A DNA stretch of 64,000 bases, taken from Larix kaempferi (lineage: Eukaryota > Streptophyta > Pinopsida > Pinales > Pinaceae). Shown piece by piece: positions 10,172 through 20,342 of this stretch. The stretch lies in contig BSBM01001667.1 of assembly GCA_027924585.1 (NCBI GenBank), positions 1 through 64,000 on the forward strand, in the 5' to 3' direction. The notes beneath the pieces were generated by a model, which was not told the origin of the DNA, ran no database searches, and worked only from the letters and a program-made list of their open reading frames with translations. A program made the position numbers and the translations under genes. Numbering within the stretch: position 1 is the stretch's first letter; every line of letters starts with the position of its first letter.

Positions 10172-11640
10172 TACAAAAGAAGGATTACAACATTTGTTCC
10201 AGCAACAAAGCTCTCTATAGAAGATATTGAAGATATTGAAGTTCCCAGGATCCGGGATGAAGTAATGGAAGAATGCCATGATCCGTCGATCATGAAGAAT
10301 GATGTTTGGGATGTGGTCCCAAGACCATAAGGGAAGTCTGTTGTGACTTCCAAGTGGATTCATAAGATCAAGCATGCTGTAGATGGCAGCATAGAGAAAT
10401 ATAAAGCAAGTGATGAAATGGAAGATACACCAAATGGATGTCAAGACAGCCTTCTTGAATGGTGTAGTTGAGGAGGAAGTGTATGTGGAGCAGCCACTTG
10501 GTTTTGAGACACATGACAAAGAGTCATATGTGTGCAAATTAAAGAAAGCCTTATATGGCTTGAAGCAAGCTCCTAAGACTTGGTATGGTAGGATAAACAA
10601 CTTTCTATCCAGTTTGGGATTTACCAAGAGTAAAGCGGATTCCAACCTTTACTACAAGGTTGAAGAAGGAAATCCTGTGATACTCTTATTGTATGTGGAT
10701 GACTTGTTTGTAACAGGAGAGGATAGATTGATTGCCGACACGAAGAGAAAGCTTGCTTCCGAGTTCGAGATGAAGGACTTGGGGATGATGCACTATTTTC
10801 TAGGCATGGAGGTGTGGAAAAGTGCAAATGGGATCTTCCTTGGACAAGGGAAGTATGCAGTAGAGATCCTGAAGAGGTTCAGGATGATGGACTGCAAGGC
10901 CATGGCCACACCTATGGCATCGAACCTGAAGCTTCTATCTGATGCTTCATTTGAGCCGGTTGATGTCACTATGTATCGTCAGATGATTGAGTCCTTGATG
11001 TACCTAACGAAAACGAGACTAGATATTTACTTTGCGGTGAACACATTGAGCCAGTTCCTGACGGATCCGAGAGGTGTTCACCTGGTTGTTGTAAAGCATA
11101 TTCTAAGGTACCTGAAGGGTATGGTTGATTATGGGCTCAAGTATGATGCGAATCAAAAGTTTAACCTGCAAGGTTATGTTGACTCAGATTGGGCAAACAG
11201 TGCTGCAGATAGGAAGAGCACTTCTAGGTGCTGCTTCAGTATGGGATTAGGTGTGATCTCTTGGTTTAGCAGGAAGCAGTCCTGTGTAGCACTAAGTATA
11301 GCCGAAGCAGAGCATGTTGCAGCTTGTTCGGCTAGTTGTGAGGCAGTATGGCTTAGGAAGCTACTGTTTGAGTTATTTGATCTCCCATTGGATGCTACTG
11401 GTATCTTTTGTGACAACCAGAGTTGTGTGAAGTTGTCTGAGAACCCATTGTTCCACGACAGGTCGAAGCACATAGAGATCAAATATCACTATATCAGGGA
11501 TATGGTACAGAGAGGAGCAGTGAAGCTCTTGTATGTTATGACAGATGAGTAGATTGCAGATGTGATGACGAAGCCACTAGCCAGAGTGAAGTTCGAGTAC
11601 TTCAGCTTGGTGTTCTTCAGATTGATGACACTTCGAGGAA
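10172..11640 (+). pseudogene. Copia-1 reverse transcriptase and RNase H, broken
   Basis: The upstream part reads IMKNDVWDVVPRP, then TAA at 10328-10330 (Gln in relatives), then KSVVTSKWIHKIKHAVDGSI. At about 10405-10415 the frame jumps from EKYKA to WKIHQMDVKTAFLNG. Roughly 40 codons, the usual RFVARGF to IAAQ block, are deleted out of frame. From there the frame is open to 11549. The RT catalytic motif YVDDL is present (10693-10707), as are the RNase H motifs DSDWANSAADRKSTS, SIAEAEHVAA and DNQSCVKLSENPLFHDRSKHIE. A TAG at 11550-11552 again replaces Gln (DE*IADVMTKPLARVKFEYF). Tools that accept GTG starts report an ORF from 10410; no real start exists there. Confidence 0.92.
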
Positions 11641-11754
11641 GAAGTGATGGACACATTTGCAGGAGCCATTCCGAGCATGGTGAGAGGAGGTTCCTTCCAT
11701 GGCTGTGGATGTAAGCGCTAGATGATGAGCATCAGGACGATGCTCCAATTACTG

Positions 11755-12285
11755 CTCTGTATATGCATCATGTTGGATGCTTGTTATGATCAATTGGATC
11801 ATGTATATGTATATGCATCATGTTGGATGCTTGTCATGATCAGCTGGATCATGTATATGTATATGCATTGTGTTGGATGCTTGTTATGATCAGTTGGATC
11901 ATGTATATGTATATGCATCATGTTGGATGCTTATTATGATCAGGTAGATCATGTATTTGTATATGTATTAGGTGGATACATTGTATGATCAGGTAGATCA
12001 TGTATGATGATATGTATCAGGTAGATACATTGTATGATTAGGTAGATCATGTAAGATATGTATCAGGTAGATACTGTGTATGCATCAGGTGGATGCATTG
12101 TATGATCAGGATGATCATTGACAATGAGCTTCAGGATGTTGCTCCAGATGATATGCATCAGGATGATGCTATGACGATGATCAAGACGATCATGCGATGA
12201 TGACATGCATCAGTACGATGCAGTGATGATGATCAGGATGATCATGTACATCAAGATGATGTATGGTGAGTATCAAGTTGATAAT
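11755..12285. repeat. Array of short hairpins, including 50-bp tandem units, in Copia-1
   Basis: The first part is a 50-bp tandem repeat: ATATGCATCA at 11761, 11811 and 11911, with ATATGCATTG at 11861. Nearly every unit, and the more irregular sequence to 12285, is made of small inverted repeats with 4-6 nt loops. Examples are ATGATC/GATCAT, GCATC/GATGC, TGATC/GATCA, GTATC/GATAC, TGCATC/GATGCA and GCATCA/TGATGC around AGGT- or AGGA-like loops. The arms vary between units while the pairing is kept. The array lies between the RNase H end and the polypurine tract, so it would be in the element's RNA 3' region. Confidence 0.85.
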
Positions 12286-12319
12286 CTATGGCCGTGGACA
12301 GGTTGTGCAGACAAGCATA

Positions 12320-12905
12320 TAATATGGCCCTAGGAGGTTTGCAGATACTCTTTCGAGGTTTTTCCTATGGCATATAATGTGGCCGTGGGATATCTGGCAA
12401 ATGCTCTTTCGAGGTTTTGTTTGGGAGGACATATAATTTCGCCCTGGGAGGTTTGCAGATACTCTTTCGAGGTTTTGCCTATGGCATGTAATATGGCTCT
12501 GGGATATCTGGCAAATGCTCTTTCGAGGTTTTGTCCTATGGCATGTAATATGTTCCTGGGAGATCCGATAGGTTGGGTTGTGTGCCCGTAATAAGTCTTG
12601 GGATGCTCTTGCAAGGTTTTGCCATGACCACATGTAATTTGGCCCTGGGAGATCCTATAGGTAGAGTTGTGTGCTCGTAACAGCCTGGGATGCTCTTGCG
12701 AGGTTTTGTGGTGAACATATGTAATATGTCCCTGGGAGATCCTATAGGTAGAGCTGTGTGCTTGTAACATCCTGGGATTCTCTTGCGAGGTTTTTTGGTG
12801 AGGTCACATATAATATGTCCCTGGGAGATCCTACAGGTAGAGCTGTGTGCTCGTAACAGCCTGGGATGCTCTTGCAAGGTTTTGTGATGCACGTAATAAG
12901 TCTTG
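12320..12905. repeat. Two-tier minisatellite in Copia-1
   Basis: From about 12320 to 12556 units of roughly 55-60 bp share CTCTTTCGAGGTTTTG and CATRTAATATGG. From 12557 to 12905 four units of about 88 bp begin CCTGGGAGATCC (12557, 12645, 12732, 12821) and share GTGTGCTCGTAACAGCCTGG and CTCTTGCRAGGTTTTG. Both unit types share the CTCTTKCRAGGTTTTG core, so one probably arose from the other. The open frames here on both strands (peptide repeats such as RISQGHI) come from the repeat period, not a gene. Confidence 0.88.
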
Positions 12906-13132
12906 AGGATTCCACAGTATGGTCAGTGATGATGAAGACCTATAGGTGGTGGGCCTACATCCAGTATGAAAAAGGACTGGCTCTGTAGAACTTCCTATGA
13001 CGAGTAGATCGGAGACTGATTGAGATAGCAACAGCAGTGAAGATGACGATGATTCGATGACGATGATACAGTGACGTTGATCCAAAGAAGAAGACTTGTG
13101 CTAGCATATCTGTGTCGAGAAATACCTTCCTA

Positions 13133-13147
13133 GTTAAGAGGGAGTAT
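13133..13147 (+). other. Copia-1 polypurine tract
   Basis: GTTAAGAGGGAGTAT immediately precedes the 3' LTR. This is the expected plus-strand DNA priming site. Confidence 0.85.
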
Positions 13148-13728
13148 TGATGTATTTGTAACTTCAGAATGTATTTCATATATGTATATTGTATTCCTAT
13201 AGAGATGTTATTATTCCTCTATACGGAAGTGTCCTCATTTATATTGTAAATGTCGTAACTTATACTTGATGGGTTATTAGACCACCTTGATGGGGTTGGC
13301 CCTGTATAAGTCATGTGGGTTAAAGGGTTATTAGACCACCCTATTGGGGGTCGGCCCTATCAGCATTATGTTATGTGGTTAAGTTGAGGCCGACCTAGTA
13401 AAGGTTATTAGGCAAGTCAAGTCAAGTATAAATAGAGTGCGGGAGGCACTCTATTTGATCATTCACTTTCTCACTCACACACTCATTGGAGAGTGGCACA
13501 CTAGTGGAGGAGGAGAAGCTGCTGCTAGGAGACTATCTCTTATGCTTGGGTTTTGTATCATTGCTCTATCTATCTCTTATTGGGGTTTTTCACCTTTATG
13601 GTTTTCCCCAAGGAAACTCTGTGTGTCTATTGTCTCTTGTGATTGCTTCTTGTGATTGATATGTTGTACATGTTATTCTCTTAGTTAAGGTCCTAGAGTA
13701 TATTGAATTGATGCTAAAAAAATTAACA
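13148..13728 (+). repeat. Copia-1 3' LTR (581 bp)
   Basis: Starts TGATGTATTTG and ends TTAACA. It is longer than the 5' LTR because the segment GGGTTATTAGACCACC...GGTCGGCCCT is partly duplicated (about 13268-13358). A good TATA box, TATAAATA, is at 13427-13434, where the 5' LTR has the weaker TATAAAGA. The LTR has point differences from its partner, so the insertion is not recent. Confidence 0.93.
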
Positions 13729-13733
13729 GTTCT

Positions 13734-14270
13734 TGGTGCATATCCTTCAAGTGGATCAATACTTCCTAAGCAATGTGCTAGCATATCTGATGATTTTTGG
13801 TGGCCAATGTTGATTTCAGTTCCATCCAAATGGATCTCTTTTCTTCAAGTCTTAGAAGGCCAGTCTGAATTTGACAATTCAACCCAACATTGTTTTCAAA
13901 CAAGATACATGAAAGACTCAATGGATCTTGGAGTGGGTTAGAAGAGCCAATCTATGAGAAACATGTCCAATTTGCTAGAGGATTTGATAGGGTCCACAAA
14001 ACTCCAGTGCAAACTTCTAGTGGATTTTATCTTTAAGACATGCCTTCTTACGAGGTTGAAGATGAAGAAAATCCTAATCTCTTTCTACAAAATAATTCCC
14101 ATAGAAACGTTGGTTATCATGTTTCTTCATTTAATTTTTGGGGAGAATTGGATTGGAACAGTCAATCTGTAGGAAACATGTCCAATGTGCTAGAGGATTT
14201 GATAGAGTCCACAGAACTTCAGTGCAAACTTCTAGTGGATTTATTATCCTTAGGGCTCGATTTATAAGAG
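13734..14270 (+). pseudogene. Degenerate coding-like region with a 218-bp tandem duplication, identity unknown
   Basis: GAAACATGTCCAAT, GCTAGAGGATTTGATAG and AGTGCAAACTTCTAGTGGAT occur at 13960-14030 and again at 14172-14245. Translation gives fragments such as MSNVLEDLIESTELQCKLLVD and, between the copies, a Glu/Asn-rich stretch (SYEVEDEENPNLFLQNNS). I do not recognise a family and see no complete frame. Copia-1 inserted at the left edge of this block, so the sequence to 6838 was once joined to it. Confidence 0.4.
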
Positions 14271-14793
14271 AAATTCTCACGTGAATTCGAAGACCTCAGC
14301 TCAGGGGTGACTTGCACAAGTAGTTTGGCTTGAAAGTGTCTACAACTGGGAGGAAAGTTGTCTAATTGATGCCAGTTGCTCCCTTATAAAATATAAGTAT
14401 TTATACTATTTATATTATTTATGTATGTTGTTTTATATGTATCCATGGAGGTTGATAGATATTTGTCATTATGTGTTTTTAATTTGTATATATGCTCATG
14501 CTGATTGGCTAACCTAATGTTGATAAATTGGTAGCTCATGTAAGAGGTATGTTGATGTGTTAGACTAGCAGTTAGTATCTAGTTTGTTTATGGAATTATG
14601 AGTATTAGGAGGTCTAATTTTAGGACAGTCCATATGGCCATGTATGGATGTTCCATATTAGATCATAAATGGGAATTATGGATGATATTTATTGTGGAAA
14701 ATATGATCTAAAATAGTGCTATATTTATGCTATTGGAGTTAGTGTAGATTGCTGATTTAATGGTTGACTTATAAGGCTAATTACATATGAATT
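14271..14793. other. Intergenic DNA, nothing recognised
   Basis: AT-rich sequence with a few repeated words (for example TCCATATGG). No supported gene or element boundary. Confidence 0.5.
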
Positions 14794-14874
14794 ATGAAAA
14801 TTTATAGGTTTGATATTTGGACAGACCATATGGATGTATATGGTTGTACTGTATCTTGTCCATATGGAGTGAAT

Positions 14875-15345
14875 GATCACAAAAGAATAATTTTGATGTT
14901 ACAAGCATCAAGATATTGTATCATTCAGGGTGGCCTTAGATGGAGGAATCCTAATGGGTTGATCCTTAGTTGTATTATTGATGATGAGTCAAGGAATATC
15001 ATGATGGAACTCCATGTAGGATATTGTGGTGGACATTATGATTTTAGGAATATGAAAAAATATTGAGAGCGTGATAACACTGGCCAACATTATTCATTGA
15101 TGTTCACCATTTTGTAAGGTGTTGTCAGCCATGTCGAATATTCATAGGTAGGTAGCTTCTGAAAACCTTGCCTTTGCAACCAATAGTGGTAGAGGAACCA
15201 TTTCAACAATGATGATTGGATTTTATTAGGGTATTCAAGGATTTTGAGTAATGGATTTTTGATGTATTTTAACTACTAGTGATTACTTCTCTAGATTGGT
15301 TGATGCAATCCTACATGGAGAGTGTAGGATAAAGTGGTAATTGAA
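14875..15345 (+). pseudogene. Ty3/Gypsy integrase relic
   Basis: Despite several stops, translation keeps the typical Ty3 integrase N-terminal zinc region: LRWRNPNG, then DDESRNIMMELHVGYCGGHYDFRNMKKY with the two zinc-site histidines. Decayed counterparts of the CC..C portion follow, then a core remnant reading near DYFSRLVDAI (about 15280-15310). No RT, RNase H or LTR partner was found beside it. In an active element this protein joins cDNA to the chromosome. This fragment cannot function. Confidence 0.75.
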
Positions 15346-15379
15346 ATTTAAGAAGATAAAATTGTTACTATAGTATGAC

Positions 15380-15760
15380 AGGGTGAACCTTGGAATAACC
15401 CCCCCCAACGCACCCCCTCCCCTTGCCTCCTTGAAATTGCCAATAGGTTCCATGGGAGTGTAGGATTTCACATGAGGGGGCATGTAGGATGTTTTGGGAC
15501 GGTGTGGTCCTGCCCTTTCTTATAGTTCTCCACATGTAGTTGTGCCTCCCTTCAAGAATTGATACAGGTGGTGGCATATAATGGCACCTCTAGGAGGCCG
15601 CATGAGGGGACGAGGGGGAGGGGAGGGAAGGCAAGGGGAGAGGGAATGAGGTGGGAGTGGGGAAATTCTGGGAATATGCTCCTGCCCCCACCATATTAGA
15701 GTAATATGGTAGGGGTATTTTTTGGAGTTTCCCTCCCCTTTCCCATTTCAATATAGTATG
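15380..15760. other. GC-rich, purine/pyrimidine-skewed low-complexity DNA
   Basis: A run of C-rich sequence (CCCCCCCAACGCACCCCC near 15400) is followed by G-rich sequence (about 15600-15650). These stand out in an AT-rich region. The short open frames here on the minus strand are composition artefacts. Confidence 0.6.
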
Positions 15761-15901
15761 TTTTTTTAAAATAATTTGTTATTTATTTTTCTTTTAAAAT
15801 AATTTTTTTTATTTTATTTTACTTGATTTTTAAATTGTTTATTTGATTTATTTTTAAATAAATTTTTTAATTTGTTTTTGTTTTTTATAATTAGTTGTTT
15901 T

Positions 15902-15904
<3 letters not shown>

Positions 15905-15932
<28 letters not shown>
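15905..15932. repeat. (TA)n microsatellite
   Basis: An uninterrupted TA repeat of about 13 units within AT-rich DNA. Confidence 0.9.
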
Positions 15933-16013
15933 ATTGTGTATATTTTTTTAATTTATTAACTTTTGAACAAGTTTTAAAATGTTAACCTGAAAAGAAAGGA
16001 GTGCTATCGATAG

Positions 16014-17443
16014 TGTTGAAATTTGGTTGAGCTTTGATCTTTAATTCTTTTAGATGCAGAGACTTGAAGCAATGAGACAATTCAATCACACGAAATTCAT
16101 ACAACAATAACACAAGATATACCCTGGGGAAAATCCTCAAAACTATGAGAACAAAAACCCCAACAACTCTTCTTAGTATAATATAATGGATAACAAAGAA
16201 TGATTTCTTTTACAACATAGCAGATTGCTTTCGAAAGATAAGAGATCACCAAACACTCTTGGTGAAGATAGCGAAGCAATAGAGAAGAGAGATCAATCAG
16301 AGAAGCGCCTTTCCTTCAATAATAATATCCTGCGCACAAAGAGTGGCGCCTTTACTTCAAAGGAGAAGAGAATTCACTTCACAATGAATTCATCAATCCT
16401 GTATAACATATTTATACATTCTTCTCACGCATCAACTTCTTCTAACTTCAGGATGAACTCGCCTCTTAACTGAAAGGTTTCCCACTTAGTTAGGTGGCTA
16501 ACTTAAGTGTTGACATGCAAGTGTTGCAACTCACGTGCCATCTTTTAGTTTAACATAAGCGTCGTCATGCAATAACACTTAGTTAACTAGATATTCTTTG
16601 TTGTCACTTAGTCAACTCTCTTTAATTGATTCTCCTTGATTTACTGAAGTGTCATATTTTAGTTTAACTAAAGTGAAAACACTTTAGTTAACTAGTCCTT
16701 CTTATTTAACACTTAGTTAACTGAAATTATGCTGATATTCGATTTACTTGAAGAGACCACTATGAGTTCCTTAGTTAACTAAGGCATATCTTTAACTGAT
16801 GCTTTAACTGAAGCATTGATTGAGGCATACATTGATACTTAACTGAAGCTTTAACAATTCGAGTTCTCTTTAATTAGTTGAAGTGTCTGCATGAAATTTT
16901 TTGAATTCTCTTGATCTCTATGCTTTATATTTTATTTCTTGATCTCTTACTGCATGGTCAATATGCGATAACTTTAATTATACATCACATTACATTATAC
17001 TAAGAATAATTATCAGATGCCGTGATCATATTATATTATTCCAAACAAAATGATCATATGCTAAAGTAATTCACTTTAGAGGTGATCAATCGCTTAAGGA
17101 GACTTAATAGCAACTGGTGATCATGGTTAATAATACATCACAAAAAAATAAATGCTTACAAGTAAAGCATGACCTTTATACAGAAGACCCACCTCTATAT
17201 GGGAGGTCCATCCTATGGATACCTTTATACAAAAGGTTCACATGAGAATCATGACTTGACACACAAGTCTGAATCCTTGTCCAACAAGACTTTACAACGT
17301 CATTACTTTGAGAAATTACCTCTATATGGGAGGAATAAACTTTACACAAAAGGAAATCAAAGTGCTCACCTCTATATAGGAGGGTCAATATTGGCTATAC
17401 AAGATTGGTTTGGATAATGTCTCCCGATGCTGTATATTTAACA
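16014..17443 (-). repeat. Copia-2 3' LTR (about 1.43 kb, left edge inferred)
   Basis: Read on the minus strand it starts TGTTAAATATAC right after the polypurine tract and is placed to end TTTCAACA at 16014. The TG...CA termini support both edges, but without a second copy the far edge is inference. It holds many TTAACTAA/TTAACTGAAGC-type words (16480-16870) and a hairpin-rich stretch at 17163-17395. Confidence 0.6.
17163..17395. repeat. Hairpin-rich stretch in the Copia-2 LTR
   Basis: Consecutive short inverted repeats with 4-7 nt loops: ACCTC-TATATGG-GAGGT, ACCTTT-ATACA-AAAGGT, GACTTG-ACACA-CAAGTC, CTTGT-CCA-ACAAG, CCTC-TATATGG-GAGG, and another CCTC-TATATA-GGAGG-like unit at the right end. 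The arms differ from unit to unit while each unit keeps pairing. The stretch lies close to the LTR start on the minus strand, so it may be in the 5' part of the transcript or just upstream of it. Confidence 0.8.
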
Positions 17444-17460
17444 CTCCCTCTTAGTAAGGG
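17444..17460 (-). other. Copia-2 polypurine tract
   Basis: On the minus strand CTCCCTTACTAAGAGGGAG runs directly into the LTR start. The segment is self-complementary at its ends and purine-rich next to the LTR. Confidence 0.75.
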
Positions 17461-17463
17461 AGA

Positions 17464-18985
17464 CATTCTCTACCATAACAAGCTTGTCTCGAAAGTACCT
17501 GAACATCGTCACTGACAGAGGATTTGCTAACACATCTACAATATGCTCATCAGTAGCAATGTAGTGAAGTTTCATTTTACCTTTCTGGACCATGTATCAG
17601 ATGATGTGATACTTCATTTCAATGTGCTTCGACTTGTCATGAAACACTGGGTTTTTTGGAAATCTTGATGCAAATCTGATTGTCACACCTAATAACTATA
17701 GGCTCAATCTTTTCATCGAACAACCCTACAAGTAGATTTCTAAGCCACACTACCTCTCGAAAGACAACACTAGCAACTATGTATTCTGTTTCGGTAGTGC
17801 TATGGGATACAGAGCCCTAATTCCTGGTGGACCAAGATATCATAGCCGATCCTAGGCTATAACTGTAGTTGGATGTACTCTTATGGTCCACAATGATTCC
17901 TCCCTAGTTTGAGTCTGTATAACCGAGTAACATGACTCCTCCACTGGAGGCATATTTGATTCCATATGAAATTGTACCTCTAAGGTACTTAAGCACATGC
18001 TTAGAAACTGTACATTGTCTGTGTCTTATATTAGATATAAATTGAGTCAAAATTCTCAAATCATAACATATATCAGGCCTCAAATGTATCAAGTACATTA
18101 GCGATCCTATAAGCTTCCTATACAAAGTGGGATCTACTAGATCTGATACCTATATTGACTCATGAAGTTTCCTCAAATTGGAAACCATCTATGTAGTCAT
18201 AGATTTGCAATCTATCATGCCAAACCTACATAATATATCCACAATGTACTTCCCTTGAGATAGAAAAATTTCATCTTTTCTTTGGCAGATCTCAAGGCCA
18301 AGAAAGTAGTGCATCATACCTAAGTCTTTCATCTCGAACTCTGAGGTGAGCTCCCTCTTGCACCAAGCAATCAGATGTTCCTATCCAGTGAGAAACAAAT
18401 CATCAACATACATAACCAATATCAATGGTTGTTTATTCATTAATTTGTAGTACAAATTTGGATCAGCTTCACTCTTACTGAAACCCAGTTTCTGAAGGTA
18501 GCTATCAATTTTGGAGTACCAAGACTTGGGGATTGCTTAAGCCAATATAGATATTTCTTTATCTTGCAAACATGGGACTCCTTCCCATGCACCAAAAAAC
18601 CTTCAGGCTGCTGAATATAAACCTCTTCCTCAACCTCACCATTGAGGAAGGTTGTATTCACATCCATCTGGTGAAGTTTTCATCCTTGAACATATGCAAG
18701 TGCAATCATTGCTCGGATTGTGGTGTACCTTTCCACAGGGGAAAAAGTATCATAATAATCGATGCCTTCTTTCTAAGAGAAAATTATGAAAATGAATATG
18801 GCTTTATACTTCTCAATGCTACCATCGGCAACATGATTTATCTTGTAAATCCATCTAGAAGTCATAGTGGACTTCCTATTAGGTTTGGGAACAACCTCCC
18901 AAACATCATTCTTCATTATAGAGTTGTACGCTTTTGTCATTGCATATTTCTAGACTTGCTTCTTTCCAACTTCTTCATATGAGGA
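17464..18985 (-). pseudogene. Copia-2 reverse transcriptase and RNase H, broken
   Basis: Minus-strand frames give RT pieces: MDVNTTFLNGEVEEEVYIQQPEGF (18667 downward), a frameshift after YWLKQSP where relatives read RAWY, and then a YVDD-region remnant near 18390-18420. RPDICYDLRILTQFISN and HVLKYLRGTISYGIKYA follow. RNase H reads TETEYIVAS, then CDNQICIKISKNPVFHDKSKHIEMKYH and IVDVLANPLS. Frames change several times, so no product is possible. RNase H would normally remove template RNA during reverse transcription. Confidence 0.88.
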
Positions 18986-19269
18986 TGGTTCTAAATCACT
19001 GATATGAATCATCAATGCAACATACCCTGACATCAGGTTGCTTGCGCTCTCTGGATGAGACTATTGGTGCTCCATGTTTCTCTGCATTTTGTAAGACCTC
19101 TCGGCACCAAGTAGATCTTATTTTGGAGGGAGGTTCATCAGGAGACATCTCAATTAGTTCTACTGATTCTCCAGGAGCTAGAAAATCTAAGGCATCTTTT
19201 GGTTTCTCTCTCTCAAACTATGAAGGGGGAGAATCAGACTCGGGATCCTCCATTTTTGAATCACATTGA

Positions 19270-19583
19270 ATCTCTTTCAATCTTTTGAAAACAACTTCCT
19301 AATGGAAGGTAACATCTCGACTGACTTAAATGTGTATCTCACCAGGTACATATATTCATTATGCTTTGCATGAATCGCTATAACCCAAAAATGTGCCTTT
19401 TTTCCAGAAGGATCCATCTTTGTTCTCTTTTCTTCTGATACATGAATGTATACTAGGCTCCCAAAGATCCTCAAGTGTGAGATGTCTGGATTTTCACCGG
19501 TAAAAATTTATTCTAGTGTCTTCTCATCTAGAATGGCATGCAACCTTATATTCTAGATGTACATAGTTTTATGGGTGGATTCT
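19270..19583 (-). pseudogene. Copia-2 integrase, C-terminal part
   Basis: The minus strand reads IQNIRLHAILDEKTLE and, after a stop, IFTGENPDISHLRIFGSLVYIHVSEEKRTKMDPSGKKAHF. This is the usual end of a Copia integrase core and following linker. It is continuous in sense with 23138-23660 across the nested element. Confidence 0.88.
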
Positions 19584-20262
19584 TGTTGGAAAATTTAAAA
19601 AACCCACTATGTCATTCTAGACTTAGGATAAAATTAATTAATCATTTAAGATTAATTTCCTGAGTTTTGACTAGGTATAATAGGCTAGTTTTGTATTTTA
19701 GTGGACCACATGCTATCCTCTTTCACAAAGAAGAATTTGGATAGATTCTGGATAAGGTTTCCTTGGATTCTGTCTAATTTTATTCCATTCCTGAATTAGA
19801 AAGACACTATCCTAATTTAGTTAGCTTTGTCCTGTTTTTTCTACTTTCTAGTGGAAAAGATAAAGCTAGTTGACTTGAAATCTTTTTCCACTTGACCAAT
19901 TAGAACTCCACATCATATCTAACCTTGTAAAGCCATCAATACATCCTATTTACCTCACTCATGAGCTTCCATACCATAGTTACTAAATTTGTGAGCCTCT
20001 AGGACAGTTTTGGAAACTGCTTTTGCCACCTAGGGGTTTTTTTTGTCTTTTCTAAGCCTTTTCTTTTTTCTCTTTCCATATTGCCTCAAAGGAATTCAAT
20101 TTTCTCCATGGAGGATGTATTATATATTGTTATCATATCAATGAATAAGATATAGAGTGATTTACACAATTGATCTTCTCTATTCTTCTTCTCTCATTGT
20201 CTGAAATATTCCATGGTGAAATTGTCTTATGAATCTAGTTCCTAGTAATTGAAAATCTCACA
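19584..20262 (+). repeat. Nested element 5' LTR (679 bp)
   Basis: Begins TGTTGGAAAATTT and ends AAAATCTCACA. It aligns end to end with 22458-23137 with scattered substitutions, roughly several percent by eye, so the insertion is not very recent. Confidence 0.93.
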
Positions 20263-20342
20263 TGGTATCAGAGCTAGCTTGATTCAAAGCAATTTCCAAG
20301 AGTGTTTGTTGCAGGTATTTACATCACTAAGAGTGCATCGGT

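Larger units (their letters stand above)
6839..13728 (+). mobile_element. Copia-1: defective Ty1/Copia LTR retrotransposon with both LTRs
   Basis: The 6.9-kb element is bounded by GTTCT at 6834-6838 and 13729-13733, a perfect 5-bp target duplication. It has two LTRs, a PBS for initiator tRNA-Met directly after the 5' LTR, a gag region, an RT/RNase H region and a purine-rich tract before the 3' LTR. It cannot move on its own: gag and RT carry stops, the start of the RT has lost a block, and protease plus integrase are absent. About 1.35 kb of non-coding DNA (8790-10150) sits where they should be. The 3' quarter holds hairpin and minisatellite arrays that a Copia element does not need. Confidence 0.93.

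Noticed and set aside
11755-12285. CRISPR-like array of short palindromic repeats
   Set aside because: Units are contiguous or degenerate with no constant repeat and unique spacers. They lie inside a plant retrotransposon.
12286-12892. Several overlapping open frames with repeated peptides
   Set aside because: The minisatellite period keeps frames open on both strands. No start context or family.
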